Assembly (NCBI RefSeq): GCF_018221465.1
Contig: NZ_JAAIKR010000010.1
Location: 87,306 to 151,305 of the forward strand
Reading direction: 5' to 3'
DNA length: 64,000 bases
DNA from: Shewanella intestini
GTDB lineage: Bacteria; Pseudomonadota; Gammaproteobacteria; Enterobacterales; Shewanellaceae
A model generated the notes under the pieces. The model was not told the origin of the DNA. It ran no database searches and saw nothing but the letters and a program-made list of their open reading frames with translations. This document shows positions 8,737 to 17,779 of the stretch, one piece after another. Position numbers and translations under genes: made by a program. Position 1 is the stretch's first letter. Every line of letters starts with the position of its first letter.

Positions 8737-9006
8737 ATGTCAAATATCATTCAATTACTTGCCCGTATGGGGCAAGATTCACAGCTGCAAAACCAAGCTG
8801 AACTCACAACCGCGGTCAATCAAGCGCAGATTACAACCGAACTAAAAGCGGCACTTCTGCAGCAAGATGTGCACGCCTTAGAAAAACAACTCGATATTTG
8901 CCCTGATGTGGTATGCATTATGGTGCCTGCAGAAGACGACAAGCCGGATGAAAATCAAGACAAAACGCCTGAGTCAGAGACACCACAAATACAACTTAGT
9001 GCATAA
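8737..9006 (+). CDS. Split-borosin precursor peptide (SonA-like)
   Basis: An 89-aa protein with no signal peptide. Residues 4-50 (beginning IIQLLARMGQDSQLQNQ) resemble the helical borosin-binding domain that SonA-type precursors use to dock on the methyltransferase, including the LxxxGQDxxL pattern. A short hydrophobic stretch, CPDVVCIMVPAE (residues 55-66), follows the domain where the methylated core of SonA lies. It is therefore the candidate core, with Val58-Val63 the likely region. The rest is an acidic, Pro-rich tail (residues 66-84). AAGGAGA six bases before the ATG is the strongest ribosome site in the cluster, as expected for a precursor. Its stop directly abuts the next reading frame. 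Confidence 0.86.
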   Translation: MSNIIQLLARMGQDSQLQNQAELTTAVNQAQITTELKAALLQQDVHALEKQLDICPDVVCIMVPAEDDKPDENQDKTPESETPQIQLSA

Positions 9007-9027
9007 ATGATAAGGGTAAAGATAAAA

Positions 9028-10755
9028 ATGAAAAAACTCATATCAATGATATCTATTTTTATCTTTACCGCTTTTTTACCTTTCAATTTAAATGCCGATT
9101 ATATCGATAAGTTACTGACTCAAGCTGACAATATTCGCAGTAGCGATCCATCAGAATTTCACAATTTATTGACTAAATTAGCGCAAAAAAAAACCGAACT
9201 AACCCTAGAGCAAAAGGCTTATTACCAATACCTTTATGCTTATAAATTGTCATTTATTGGTGATTTTAAACAAGCCGTTGACGTATATAATGCCATTCTC
9301 GCTAATCAGCAGCACTCCGCCAGCATCAGATTTCGAACCCACCTTTCACTGGTGAACATTTTTGCTATTGCCAAAAATTGGAATGAGGGCTTAAAACACT
9401 TATTAATTAGCCAGCAATTATTACCACAGATAAATCAAACTGAATTTAAGCACATGAGTATGCTAATTTCAGCCGTGTTTTATAATCAAATTGGCCAATA
9501 CACATTAGGACTGAACTATGCAAAAAAATTACAGGCCGATGTGTCTAAAAGTCGTGAGCAATGTATGGGGAAATATTTAGAAATTGAAGCTAAATTTCGC
9601 CTAAATGAACTCACGATATCAGATGCAATATTTGATAACGCCATTGCCCTATGTAAAGAAATGAATGAATCCGTCGTCCTTGCTGGGGTTTACACCACGA
9701 AAGCGAACATATTCATTAATAATACGCATTACGCTGATGCAATAACCTTACTGTCTTCACAGCAATCCTTGGTCGAAGCCACTAAATATCCTCCTTATAT
9801 TGCTTACTTTTATAGTTTACTCGCCCAAGCCCATTTTAGCTTAAATCAAACTCAGCAAGCCCAAAACTACGCCTTAAATGCCATTAAATTTACCCAATCG
9901 CTTGGGAGTTCTGAACCCTCGGTCATAGCAAACAAAGTGTTATACCTGATTGCAGAAAAAAATAATGACATGAGCGCGGCACTATCGTATTTCAAGCAAT
10001 ATGCCGAAGCAGACAAAGCCTATTTAAATGGCATAAAAGCCAAGCATTTAGCTTTCCAGTTAGCCCAGCACCGTGCTTCTGAACAACGTAGCCATATTGA
10101 ATGGTTAAGCCAACAAAATAATCTCCTGCTGTTAAAACAAAAATTCGATAAAGTTGAAGCTGAAAATAATCAGCTGTTTATCACCTTATTGATTGTATGT
10201 ATTACCTTACTATCCGCATTTATTTACCGCAGTAAAACCACCCAAACTAAATTACGTCACCTTGCGCAAAATGATGGATTAACAGGGTTATTTAACCGTC
10301 GTCATTTTACTCAAGAAGCCAATCGCGCCATCAATAAATGCATTAAAAGTCAGCATCCTGGCAGCTGTATTTTATTTGATTTAGACAAATTCAAATCCAT
10401 TAACGACACCTATGGTCATAAAACCGGTGATTGGGTTCTCAAAAATGTGGCCAATACCTGTAAACCAATAGTCAGAACCGTGGATATTCTTGCACGTATT
10501 GGGGGAGAGGAGTTTTGCGTATTTTTGCCTAATTGCAGTAAAGCAGATGCATTGGTTATTGCAGAAGAATATCGACACCAATTAAATCAAATTAATACTG
10601 CAGATACAGGATTTGAATTTACCATTAGTGGCAGTTTTGGTGTCAGTGACTTTACCACCTCAGGGCACTCTTTAGAAAAACTCATTGCCGATGCAGACAG
10701 TGCGATGTATGACGCAAAAACCTCAGGTCGCAATAGGGTGTGTTTATTTAAATAA
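9028..10755 (+). CDS. TPR-type sensor with GGDEF diguanylate cyclase domain
   Basis: The start at 9028 (MKKLISMISIFIF) gives a proper signal peptide; an ATG at 9007, abutting the precursor stop, adds seven residues. The protein has a periplasmic helical TPR-like region (about residues 30-350), a short coiled coil, one membrane helix (LFITLLIVCITLLSAFIY), then a cytoplasmic GGDEF domain. The domain begins NDGLTGLFNRRHF, has FDLDKFKSINDTYGH, and keeps both the active GGEEF motif and an RTVD inhibitory site five residues before it. It should therefore make cyclic di-GMP under product inhibition. The lack of a gap after the borosin precursor makes cotranscription likely. Whether it senses the peptide or is a bystander is unknown. 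Confidence 0.9.
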   Translation: MKKLISMISIFIFTAFLPFNLNADYIDKLLTQADNIRSSDPSEFHNLLTKLAQKKTELTLEQKAYYQYLYAYKLSFIGDFKQAVDVYNAILANQQHSASIRFRTHLSLVNIFAIAKNWNEGLKHLLISQQLLPQINQTEFKHMSMLISAVFYNQIGQYTLGLNYAKKLQADVSKSREQCMGKYLEIEAKFRLNELTISDAIFDNAIALCKEMNESVVLAGVYTTKANIFINNTHYADAITLLSSQQSLVEATKYPPYIAYFYSLLAQAHFSLNQTQQAQNYALNAIKFTQSLGSSEPSVIANKVLYLIAEKNNDMSAALSYFKQYAEADKAYLNGIKAKHLAFQLAQHRASEQRSHIEWLSQQNNLLLLKQKFDKVEAENNQLFITLLIVCITLLSAFIYRSKTTQTKLRHLAQNDGLTGLFNRRHFTQEANRAINKCIKSQHPGSCILFDLDKFKSINDTYGHKTGDWVLKNVANTCKPIVRTVDILARIGGEEFCVFLPNCSKADALVIAEEYRHQLNQINTADTGFEFTISGSFGVSDFTTSGHSLEKLIADADSAMYDAKTSGRNRVCLFK

Positions 10756-10947
10756 CTCCTTTTCAAATACATGCCGTTTATACCTGCGTTAGTTAACTTG
10801 TTTAGATAATTTATCCCATTTGGCAAAAGGCTGAACTTACTTTGCAATACATCATGTTGATGCATAAATGAGTCAGGTCATCGTCAGTCACAAGGGCAAG
10901 GCAGCAATGCCATTATGTAAACACCTTAATTTTATGTAGGAGAATAT

Positions 10948-11721
10948 ATGTCACGTACTATTGGTTATTTCAGTTTTAGCGTTAACTTGTGTTTATTGTG
11001 CGCATTAATGCTTAATCCAGTCCATGCTGTCGTGCCTAGTTTTGCACATCTTGAGACCCGTGGTTACAGTAAAATTGTTACCCATGCGGATATGGCTATC
11101 ATCAACGTAGCCGTTATCAGTGATGCAAAGACTGCGCAACAAGCAAAAACGTTATCCGATAACGCGGTAGCAAGTTTAATCAACAAACTGACTCAGGCCA
11201 AAACCTCAGCAGATAAACGCTCTGCCCCCAAGTCACCTCAAGCAAAAAATACCCAAGCAAAAATAAATATGGCCGACATTCATACGGCTAATTTAACCCT
11301 GCAACCACAGTATGACAGGCAAAAAAATCAGCCTAGAACCCTTGTCGGATACCAAGCTACTCGTCAAGTCAGTGTCACTGTTCGTCAATTATCGCAACTC
11401 AATGACATCCTTGATAATGCCATTATCAACGGTATCAATCGCATTAACTATATTGAATATCAAACCAGCCAGGCTGTAAAAATTAAGCAGCAAGCTCGTC
11501 AACGTGCCATTAAAGATGCGCAGCAAAAAGCCAAAGATTTAGCCGAAGGTTTTAACACAGAAATACAAGGTGTGTGGAGAATTCGCTACCAAGACCATCA
11601 AGTACACCCTGTACGCCAACAAATGAGAGCCATGGCATTAGAAGATAGTATTAGTCAAAGTTATCAACAGCATGATGTCACAATAACTGACAACGTTGAT
11701 GTGACTTTTCGTCTGAAATAA
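10948..11721 (+). CDS. SIMPL-domain (DUF541) exported protein
   Basis: A signal peptide (cut near PVHA) is followed by a SIMPL/DUF541 domain of about 225 residues. Recognisable parts are LETRGYSKIVTHADMAIINVAV, LTLQPQYDR, GYQATRQVSVTVRQLSQLNDILDNAIINGIN and the late ARQRAIKDAQQKAKDLAEG. Family members are periplasmic or outer-membrane associated, and their biochemical role is poorly defined. A Lys/Ala/Gln-rich insert (about residues 85-105) interrupts the N-terminal part. A good ribosome site (TAGGAGAA) precedes the ATG. It is convergent with lgt. Confidence 0.85.
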   Translation: MSRTIGYFSFSVNLCLLCALMLNPVHAVVPSFAHLETRGYSKIVTHADMAIINVAVISDAKTAQQAKTLSDNAVASLINKLTQAKTSADKRSAPKSPQAKNTQAKINMADIHTANLTLQPQYDRQKNQPRTLVGYQATRQVSVTVRQLSQLNDILDNAIINGINRINYIEYQTSQAVKIKQQARQRAIKDAQQKAKDLAEGFNTEIQGVWRIRYQDHQVHPVRQQMRAMALEDSISQSYQQHDVTITDNVDVTFRLK

Positions 11722-11773
11722 ACCTAGCCACATTGACTAATGCCTAAATAAGCACAGCTTTTACGGCAATAAA

Positions 11774-11816
11774 AAAGCCACTTTACCGTGGCTTTCTACT
11801 TTCTACTTTCTACTTT
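11774..11816 (-). terminator. lgt terminator followed by 7-bp tandem repeats
   Basis: An 8-bp stem AAAGCCAC / GTGGCTTT (11774-11795) with a T-rich tail on the minus strand fits termination of the minus-strand lgt gene, and partly serves the convergent SIMPL gene. The adjoining 11793-11813 holds three TTTCTAC repeats. Confidence 0.7.
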
Positions 11817-11880
11817 TAGTCGTATCTATTCATAAAAATAAAGCATCTGCTCGCAATAGCGACGTTTTACTAAAAGCAAA

Positions 11881-12702
11881 CTATTTAGCGGTTTTAGTAG
11901 GTAATAGCGCTTTAATAAACAGTATCACGCCAACAATCAAAAACGGAATACTCAATGCCTGACCGGTCGTAATAAACTGCTCATGGTAGGCTGTTTGACT
12001 CACCTTAACTGACTCAATAGCCCAACGCGCACTAAAGATAAACAATAAGAATAAACCAAATATACCACCATGTTTTTGTTTTAATTGTGTATTGCGATAA
12101 ATCGCATACAAGACCACAAAGCTAATCAGGTAAGCCATCGCTTCATAAAGCTGTGCGGGATGACGGGCAATATTATCGACACGCGCAAACACAATCCCCC
12201 ATGGTTTATCCGTCGGATTCCCCAGAATTTCTGAGTTAGCAAAGTTAGCAATCCGCACAAAAAAGCCAAAAATGGCTGTAGCTATTGCTAATCTATCCAA
12301 CAAGAATAAAAATGCTAATTTGGTCTTTGTGTGGTAATAAAACAGCGCTAAAATCGCACCTAAACCACCGCCATGACTGGCTAATCCCCCCTCCCATATG
12401 TATAGAATTTTAAGCGGATGACTGAGGTAAAACTCAGGATCATAGAAAAAGCAATGCGCTAACCGTGCACCAACTATAATGCCAACCACACAATACATTA
12501 ATAAATCATCTAACGATTCAACCGGTAAACCTTCACGCTTATAAATATGCTTCATCACTAAAAAACCACAGCTAATGGCTGTGGCAAAAAGCACACCGTA
12601 CCAATGCACCATAACCGGACCTAAACTGAATAAGATCGGGTCAAAATTCCACACAAAATGTTCCAAAAGGGTATCTCCAAAAAACGTAATCGCAGCAATC
12701 AT
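11881..12702 (-). CDS. lgt: Prolipoprotein diacylglyceryl transferase (Bacteroidetes-like variant)
   Basis: The protein has 273 aa and seven membrane helices. Key residues of Lgt are visible: His110 in WEGGLASHGGGLGA, Arg150 and Asn-Ser-Glu 156-158 in FVRIANFANSEILG, and RHPAQLYEA near residue 180. It attaches diacylglycerol to the lipobox Cys of prolipoproteins in the inner membrane. The motif wording (GGLASHGG, NSEILGNPTDKPWGIVF, IARHPAQLYEA, SIPFLIVG) is closer to what I know of Bacteroidetes enzymes than to the gammaproteobacterial form (GGMSFHGG, FINGELWGR). This may thus be a transferred or second copy. No thyA or ptsP neighbour is present. A TTG at 12666 with GGAG upstream is an alternative start. 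Confidence 0.87.
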   Translation of the reverse strand: MIAAITFFGDTLLEHFVWNFDPILFSLGPVMVHWYGVLFATAISCGFLVMKHIYKREGLPVESLDDLLMYCVVGIIVGARLAHCFFYDPEFYLSHPLKILYIWEGGLASHGGGLGAILALFYYHTKTKLAFLFLLDRLAIATAIFGFFVRIANFANSEILGNPTDKPWGIVFARVDNIARHPAQLYEAMAYLISFVVLYAIYRNTQLKQKHGGIFGLFLLFIFSARWAIESVKVSQTAYHEQFITTGQALSIPFLIVGVILFIKALLPTKTAK

Positions 12703-12892
12703 ATCCAGTTATGCGCCATAATTCGAGTTAACATTATTTGAAACGCTTCCACAATCATCATTTAACGACAAAAAAGCCATAATGACGCCCCCATTAGCCA
12801 GGAAATAGCGTAAAATTATTGCCTGCGGGCAAAGCAATTAAGATGACCCTACACCTGCCAAACCTAATTCAGTGGATTAAAAACAAATACCC

Positions 12893-13732
12893 ATGAGCTT
12901 TGAAAAAATACAATGCCACATTAAAGTGACTAGCATCGACGTTGATGCCGTAACCTTATTGGCGCAAGAAACGGGTTTATCAAAACAAAAAATCAAAATA
13001 GCCATGCAAAAAGGCGCGGTTTGGCTCACACAAGGTAAGCAAACCTTACGTTTACGTCGTGCAAAAAAAGCCTTAAAAATAGGCAATGAACTTGACCTGT
13101 ACTACAACCAACAAGTCTTAGATGAAGCCGTAACACCTGCTGAAATGTTATTTGACGAAGGTGAATACAGCTTGTGGTACAAACCTTATGGCATGCGAAG
13201 CCAAGGATCAAAATGGAGTGACCACACGACCATCGACCGCTATGTCGCACTTAATTGTCAACCTCAGCGCAGCGCTTATTTAATTCATCGTCTTGATAGA
13301 GCGGCAACGGGATTGATGTTGATTGGCCATACCAAAAATGCCACTCGCGCTATCGCCAATATGTTTGAAACGCGAAACTTAACTAAGTATTACCAAGTGA
13401 TCGTTCACGGCAAGTTTCCAACAGGTACCGTGAGCATAAATACTGATGTCGATAACAAACCCGCGTTGTCACATGCCACACTTATTGAGTATCAAGCCCA
13501 GTTAAATCAATCATTAGTTTCAGTAAAAATAGAAAGCGGCCGTAAACATCAAATACGTATCCATATGGCAAGTTTAGGCTACAGTGTGGTGGGAGATAGA
13601 TTACATGGCAAAGCCGATGAGCAAAGCCCCAACTTAAAACTCACTAGTTGTTATTTTGAATTTACTTGCCCATTAACTCACAGCGTAAAAGTATTTGAGT
13701 TACCCCAACATTTACAACCCAGTTTTGAATAA
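12893..13732 (+). CDS. RluA-family RNA pseudouridine synthase
   Basis: The 279-aa protein has a short S4-like N-terminal region (LLAQETGLSKQKIKIAMQKGAVWL). The RluA catalytic core follows, with the motif HRLDRAATGLML (Asp is the nucleophile that attacks the uridine) near residue 137. Later motifs are YYQVIVHGKF and SGRKHQIRIHMASLGYSVVGDRLHG. It converts uridine to pseudouridine in rRNA or tRNA; the target cannot be assigned from sequence, so no symbol is given. It is monocistronic, divergent from lgt. Confidence 0.9.
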   Translation: MSFEKIQCHIKVTSIDVDAVTLLAQETGLSKQKIKIAMQKGAVWLTQGKQTLRLRRAKKALKIGNELDLYYNQQVLDEAVTPAEMLFDEGEYSLWYKPYGMRSQGSKWSDHTTIDRYVALNCQPQRSAYLIHRLDRAATGLMLIGHTKNATRAIANMFETRNLTKYYQVIVHGKFPTGTVSINTDVDNKPALSHATLIEYQAQLNQSLVSVKIESGRKHQIRIHMASLGYSVVGDRLHGKADEQSPNLKLTSCYFEFTCPLTHSVKVFELPQHLQPSFE

Positions 13733-13868
13733 TGCCACCTGAGGCTTAACTAAGATGGCGGTAACGAATATCAATCAGCAGAAGCTAAATAATAAATAAA
13801 TTACTCCGCTTTGCTGTTATATTTTGTCATAGCAATGATTTTTAAAACATTTACCTGAGAGATTGATT

Positions 13869-14666
13869 ATGCCAAACGTTAAACAGTCATTGATTGATGC
13901 GTTAACTTATTTATTGTTACCACTAACACTATTGTCGTCATTGGCATCGGCTGCTGAAAACGTGACCGTGAATTACCCTAATAATATTGAAATGATTGCC
14001 GTAAATGGCAAATTAACTGATGAACCGCAATCGGTTTCAGTGCGCTTTAGTGCCAACACACTTAAACCGATACAGCTCGCCTTTCGACTGAATACCTCTT
14101 ATAACGAGCGCGGCAATCGATCGCAATTTACCTCTAATTTACTGATCGCGACTTTTACGCCAGCTCATGCCGGCCAATATCAATTAAGCGTTGCTCACGT
14201 GCGCTCGTCCAAAACCCAAAAACAATTTAATCAAGCGCCCCAAATAACCCTAAAAGATGATCAAGGTAATAACCTTGCCCTCAAGAGTCATCAATTAAGT
14301 AAAAACGGTTTTCAAATAGGCCGTGATTTTGATGCTGAAATAGCAACATTTAACCGCAGTAATCATGCCGCAGCCGTACTTGATTTTGCGAGTATGGCGA
14401 TGAACAACATGCCAACCAATCAAGCTATGCCTCAAACACACACAGGGACAACCAATGCTAACGTAGCAGGAGCAGCCACATCATCAAGACTCATCTCGCC
14501 TGTCGTTGGGATGTCAGTTATCACTCCACCAGGGAAACAGCCTACGCCGACACCTAACATTAAAACCACCGCTCAAGATCAGGCTGAAATTCTTCACATG
14601 CTCAATTATTGGTACAATCAGGCAAACCGAGAAACCAAGGCGACATTTAAACAACAAATTAACTAG
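13869..14666 (+). CDS. DUF2057 (YccT/CsgI-like) exported protein
   Basis: The start at 13869 (MPNVKQSLI) follows GAGAG; the frame also opens with a TTG two codons earlier. A signal peptide ends near SASA. The mature protein begins with the DUF2057 pattern VTVNYPNNIEMIAVNGK and ends with MLNYWYNQANRETKATF, which matches the family's conserved C-terminal MLxYWYxxAxxxTRxxF. E. coli YccT (CsgI) of this family is periplasmic and affects curli assembly, but a curli link here is not supported by neighbours. A Thr/Pro-rich linker (about residues 180-235) separates the two conserved parts. Confidence 0.78.
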   Translation: MPNVKQSLIDALTYLLLPLTLLSSLASAAENVTVNYPNNIEMIAVNGKLTDEPQSVSVRFSANTLKPIQLAFRLNTSYNERGNRSQFTSNLLIATFTPAHAGQYQLSVAHVRSSKTQKQFNQAPQITLKDDQGNNLALKSHQLSKNGFQIGRDFDAEIATFNRSNHAAAVLDFASMAMNNMPTNQAMPQTHTGTTNANVAGAATSSRLISPVVGMSVITPPGKQPTPTPNIKTTAQDQAEILHMLNYWYNQANRETKATFKQQIN

Positions 14667-14879
14667 CTAATATTTTTCATGCAGGCAATACAACAGCAAA
14701 TATTGGGTTAACGCATCATTGCTAGGTAATAACTAACCGGATTTCAAACGCTGTAGCAGACAATAGATAGGTTTACTTTGATAGCGGCTTTATTGGAAAC
14801 CTATTGTCGTTAGACAGCGGTTTAAAAGTAGCGACAAAAACCAAGCACAAGGATTAAAATGAAGCAGTAAGCCTGCTTT

Positions 14880-14910
14880 TAAAGGCCGTTAATGATTGGA
14901 TAAACGGCCT
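14880..14910 (-). terminator. Hairpin downstream of 128-aa membrane protein gene
   Basis: The stem AGGCCGTT / AACGGCCT (14883-14890, 14903-14910) has a short TTTAAAAG tail on the minus strand, 20 bp past the stop codon. It is weaker than the other terminators here. Confidence 0.55.
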
Positions 14911-14930
14911 ATAGTAAAGAAACTGAACGC

Positions 14931-15317
14931 TTATTTGTTGTCAATTTCTGCCAGCGGTGTAATCGTAATTCGCTCTTGATTCGATAATCTAATTTGGACA
15001 CCATCAACCGTTGTAATACGCTGCATCTCAATGTCTTTTTTTCGAACTTGATAAGTTTGGGTCTTTTGTTCAAGTGGCGAGGTTATTGTAACATTAACGA
15101 TAATATTGTCTTGATACCAACCCCAGCCCCAATAAGCCACCGTCGCCGATAACGACAATAAAATTAAACAGTAAATGCTCAATTTAGCCCCAGAAAAGCG
15201 ACCTTCATTAGCTAATTCATACTTGGTTGTTACCTGTTGCTGTTTTTTACGCCCATGACGTAAATACGTCATCGCTCCAACTATCACCAATATCGTAATT
15301 AAAAGTTTGGTCAGCAC
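14931..15317 (-). CDS. Small inner-membrane protein of unknown function (128 aa)
   Basis: I do not recognise the function. The N-terminus is a membrane helix (LLITILVIVGAMTYLRHGRKKQQ). A cytoplasmic basic stretch follows, then a second helix (LSIYCLILLSLSATVAYWGWGWY). The C-terminal soluble domain of about 55 residues is beta-rich (VNVTITSPLEQ, TYQVRKKDIEMQRITTVDGVQIRLSNQERITITPL). Two helices place the soluble domain on the same side as the N-terminus. It is monocistronic, divergent from the Kef-type antiporter 400 bp away. Confidence 0.7.
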   Translation of the reverse strand: MLTKLLITILVIVGAMTYLRHGRKKQQQVTTKYELANEGRFSGAKLSIYCLILLSLSATVAYWGWGWYQDNIIVNVTITSPLEQKTQTYQVRKKDIEMQRITTVDGVQIRLSNQERITITPLAEIDNK

Positions 15318-15720
15318 AGTGATACCCTAAAAAGACAAAAAAACAGTGTAACCTGAATTGCAGTTAAATACTGTTATCCATCACAAACTTGTGTCGTTAA
15401 ACAATTCAATTTGCATGGCAGTGTTTGACGCCTGTTTATCTGCACTTTTGAGTGGGTCTCGTTAACTTTTTCAGTAATTAAAAAGCAGCACTCAGTGAGT
15501 GTTCCTGAGCGATGAAAATAGCAACGTCTAACCCAGCTAATACTTTTCAATCCAACCATGCAAAAAACCTGTCTTAGATTATTATTTAACAAGTGAGTCA
15601 TTAAGCCAAAATTAACTTGAAAATCAATGCCTGAAAAAGGTAACGTCCTGTTACAGGTTGACTCTTTGTGGCATTTACCTCCATTCACCTCACATGTACG
15701 CACTTAAATAAGGGAACATT
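15318..15720. other. Intergenic region with no recognised gene
   Basis: This region lies between divergent genes and presumably carries both promoters. A 109-codon minus-strand frame (15374-15703) has no ribosome site, no recognisable domain and an atypical composition, and was not accepted. Confidence 0.6.
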
Positions 15721-17577
15721 ATGTTAGAAATGGCGGTCATTTACCTCGCAGCGGCGTTAATTGCCGTGCCATTAGCAAAGCGATTAGGCCTAGGTTCAGT
15801 ATTAGGTTATTTATTAGCAGGTATACTCATCGGCCCTTTTTTACTTGGCCTAGTCGGCGATCAAACTGACATCATGCATTTTGCCGAGTTTGGCGTGGTC
15901 ATGATGCTATTTTTGGTGGGACTAGAATTGCAACCCTCACGGTTATGGAAACTACGTCATTCCATTATTGGATTAGGTGGATTACAAGTCGCATTAACCA
16001 GCATAATATGCTTCGCTATTGGGTTATTTTTATTCGAACTAAAATGGCAAACTGCACTTGCTATTGGCTTAATGTTATCGCTGTCATCCACAGCAATCGT
16101 GTTGCAAACACTCACTGAAAAAGGCTGGATAAAACAAGAAGCCGGACAAAATAGTTTTTCGGTGTTGTTATTTCAAGATATCGCCGTCATCCCTATTTTA
16201 GCGCTAATGCCGTTACTGGCTTTTGTTGATATATCGGCCTCAAGCCATAACCACAGTGCCAGTTTGGTTGCCCACTTCCCCGCTTACATACAAGCCATTA
16301 TTTCGTTAACAGCCATTTCAGGTATTTACTTTGTCGGTAAATACATCAGTGCGCCATTATTTCGTTTTATTGCTGAAACTCAATTGCGTGAGCTCTTCAC
16401 CGTTGTGGCGTTATTCTTAGTCATTGCCATTGCAGTGGTAATGCAAAAGGTAGGGTTATCTCCCGCTTTAGGTACATTCCTCGCAGGTGTTGTCTTGGCA
16501 GAAAGCGAATTTAGACATGAACTAGAAGCTGATATTGAACCTTTTAAAGGTTTATTGTTAGGGTTGTTTTTTATGACAGTGGGGGCGTCGGTCGACTTCC
16601 CATTATTAATGGATAAATTGTTATTAGTGCTTGGCTTAGTGCTTGGCTTAATTATCATTAAAGCCTTGGTACTGTTTAGTTTAGCTCAGCTATTTAACAT
16701 GCGCGCTCGTCAAAAATGGTTATTTACTCTCGCACTTGCGCAAGGGGGGGAGTTCGCTTTTGTTTTATTATCATTGACCTCTGCAATGCATATCCTATCG
16801 CCAGAACAAAATAGCTTAATGACCTTAGTTGTGGCCATTTCTATGTTACTTGCCCCTATCTTGTTAACGGCCTACGAAAAAGTCATCGACCGCAAAACTG
16901 AAACAAAAGCCGAATTTGATAGCCCGCATGAAATAGAAGCGACTAAAAATGTCATTGTGGCAGGCTATGGACGATTCGGACAAATCATCGGCCGCTTTAT
17001 GCAATCACAAGGTTATCACCTTTCTATTTTGGACCACAGCCCAAGCCAAATTGAATTATTACGTCGTTTTGGTAATCCGGTATTTTATGGCGATGCCGCT
17101 CGTCATGATCTACTTGAAGCGGCAGGTGCAAGCCAAGCCCAAATGTTGGTCATTGCCATTGACGATCCAGATAAAATTCTAGATATCATTCATATTGCCC
17201 AAAAGTACTACCCTAACCTGACCATCGTAGCCCGTGCCGTTGACCGTCGTCACGCCTATAAGCTCATCAATCTTGGAGTAACAGCATTTAAACGTGAAAC
17301 ATTCGACTCCGCATTAAGCCTTGGTATCCAAGCGCTGACGTTACTGGGCAACACCAGTGAGCAAGCTGAACGTGCAGGTAAGTTATTTGCTGAACATGAC
17401 AATGAGTCTTTGGCTATTTTGGCAGATGTATGGGGAGATGATCACAGTTATGGTGTGGCAATTAAACAACGCCTTGAAGATTTAAAACAGGTACTTGATC
17501 AAGACAATAAAGAACAAAATAAACTTAATACCTGCAACGGTGAAGATTGCCAAGATGCCAGCCATTATCATGGTTAA
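15721..17577 (+). CDS. CPA2-family cation:proton antiporter (KefB/KefC type)
   Basis: At 618 aa it matches KefC in length (620). The N-terminal two-thirds is a 12-13 helix Na/H-exchanger domain beginning LGLGSVLGYLLAGILIGP and containing LFQDIAVIP (the QD ion-site motif) near residue 155. The C-terminal RCK/TrkA-N domain begins at about residue 400 with NVIVAGYGRFGQIIGRFM, a Rossmann GxGxxG nucleotide site. Its HDLLEAAG and DRRHAYKLINLG motifs are typical of glutathione-gated Kef systems. It exports K+ (or exchanges K+/H+) at the inner membrane to protect against electrophiles. No KefF/KefG partner is adjacent, so gating is uncertain. Confidence 0.9.
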   Translation: MLEMAVIYLAAALIAVPLAKRLGLGSVLGYLLAGILIGPFLLGLVGDQTDIMHFAEFGVVMMLFLVGLELQPSRLWKLRHSIIGLGGLQVALTSIICFAIGLFLFELKWQTALAIGLMLSLSSTAIVLQTLTEKGWIKQEAGQNSFSVLLFQDIAVIPILALMPLLAFVDISASSHNHSASLVAHFPAYIQAIISLTAISGIYFVGKYISAPLFRFIAETQLRELFTVVALFLVIAIAVVMQKVGLSPALGTFLAGVVLAESEFRHELEADIEPFKGLLLGLFFMTVGASVDFPLLMDKLLLVLGLVLGLIIIKALVLFSLAQLFNMRARQKWLFTLALAQGGEFAFVLLSLTSAMHILSPEQNSLMTLVVAISMLLAPILLTAYEKVIDRKTETKAEFDSPHEIEATKNVIVAGYGRFGQIIGRFMQSQGYHLSILDHSPSQIELLRRFGNPVFYGDAARHDLLEAAGASQAQMLVIAIDDPDKILDIIHIAQKYYPNLTIVARAVDRRHAYKLINLGVTAFKRETFDSALSLGIQALTLLGNTSEQAERAGKLFAEHDNESLAILADVWGDDHSYGVAIKQRLEDLKQVLDQDNKEQNKLNTCNGEDCQDASHYHG

Positions 17578-17720
17578 TCAAACGAGCACTCATCTATTAT
17601 TATTAAGAAACATTTGCTCACAATTAACCATAAAGACTGAAGACGATAGTCAAAGAGTTAACCCATTAGCTACAAATGGTTTCAAAGCTAACTTCAATTT
17701 AGTGTTATAAAAACACCTAA

Positions 17721-17755
17721 AAAAGGGCAAGTGAACTGTGTTCACTTGCCCTTTT
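17721..17755. terminator. Bidirectional terminator between Kef-type and RND genes
   Basis: A perfect 16-bp stem (AAAAGGGCAAGTGAAC / GTTCACTTGCCCTTTT) with a 3-nt loop. A-rich and T-rich flanks suit both convergent genes. Confidence 0.92.
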
Positions 17756-17779
17756 AAAAGCCATTTTGTGAAAACGCGT

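Noticed and set aside
15374-15703. 109-codon minus-strand frame in an intergenic gap
   Set aside because: No ribosome site, odd composition and no recognisable fold; it lies across probable divergent promoters.
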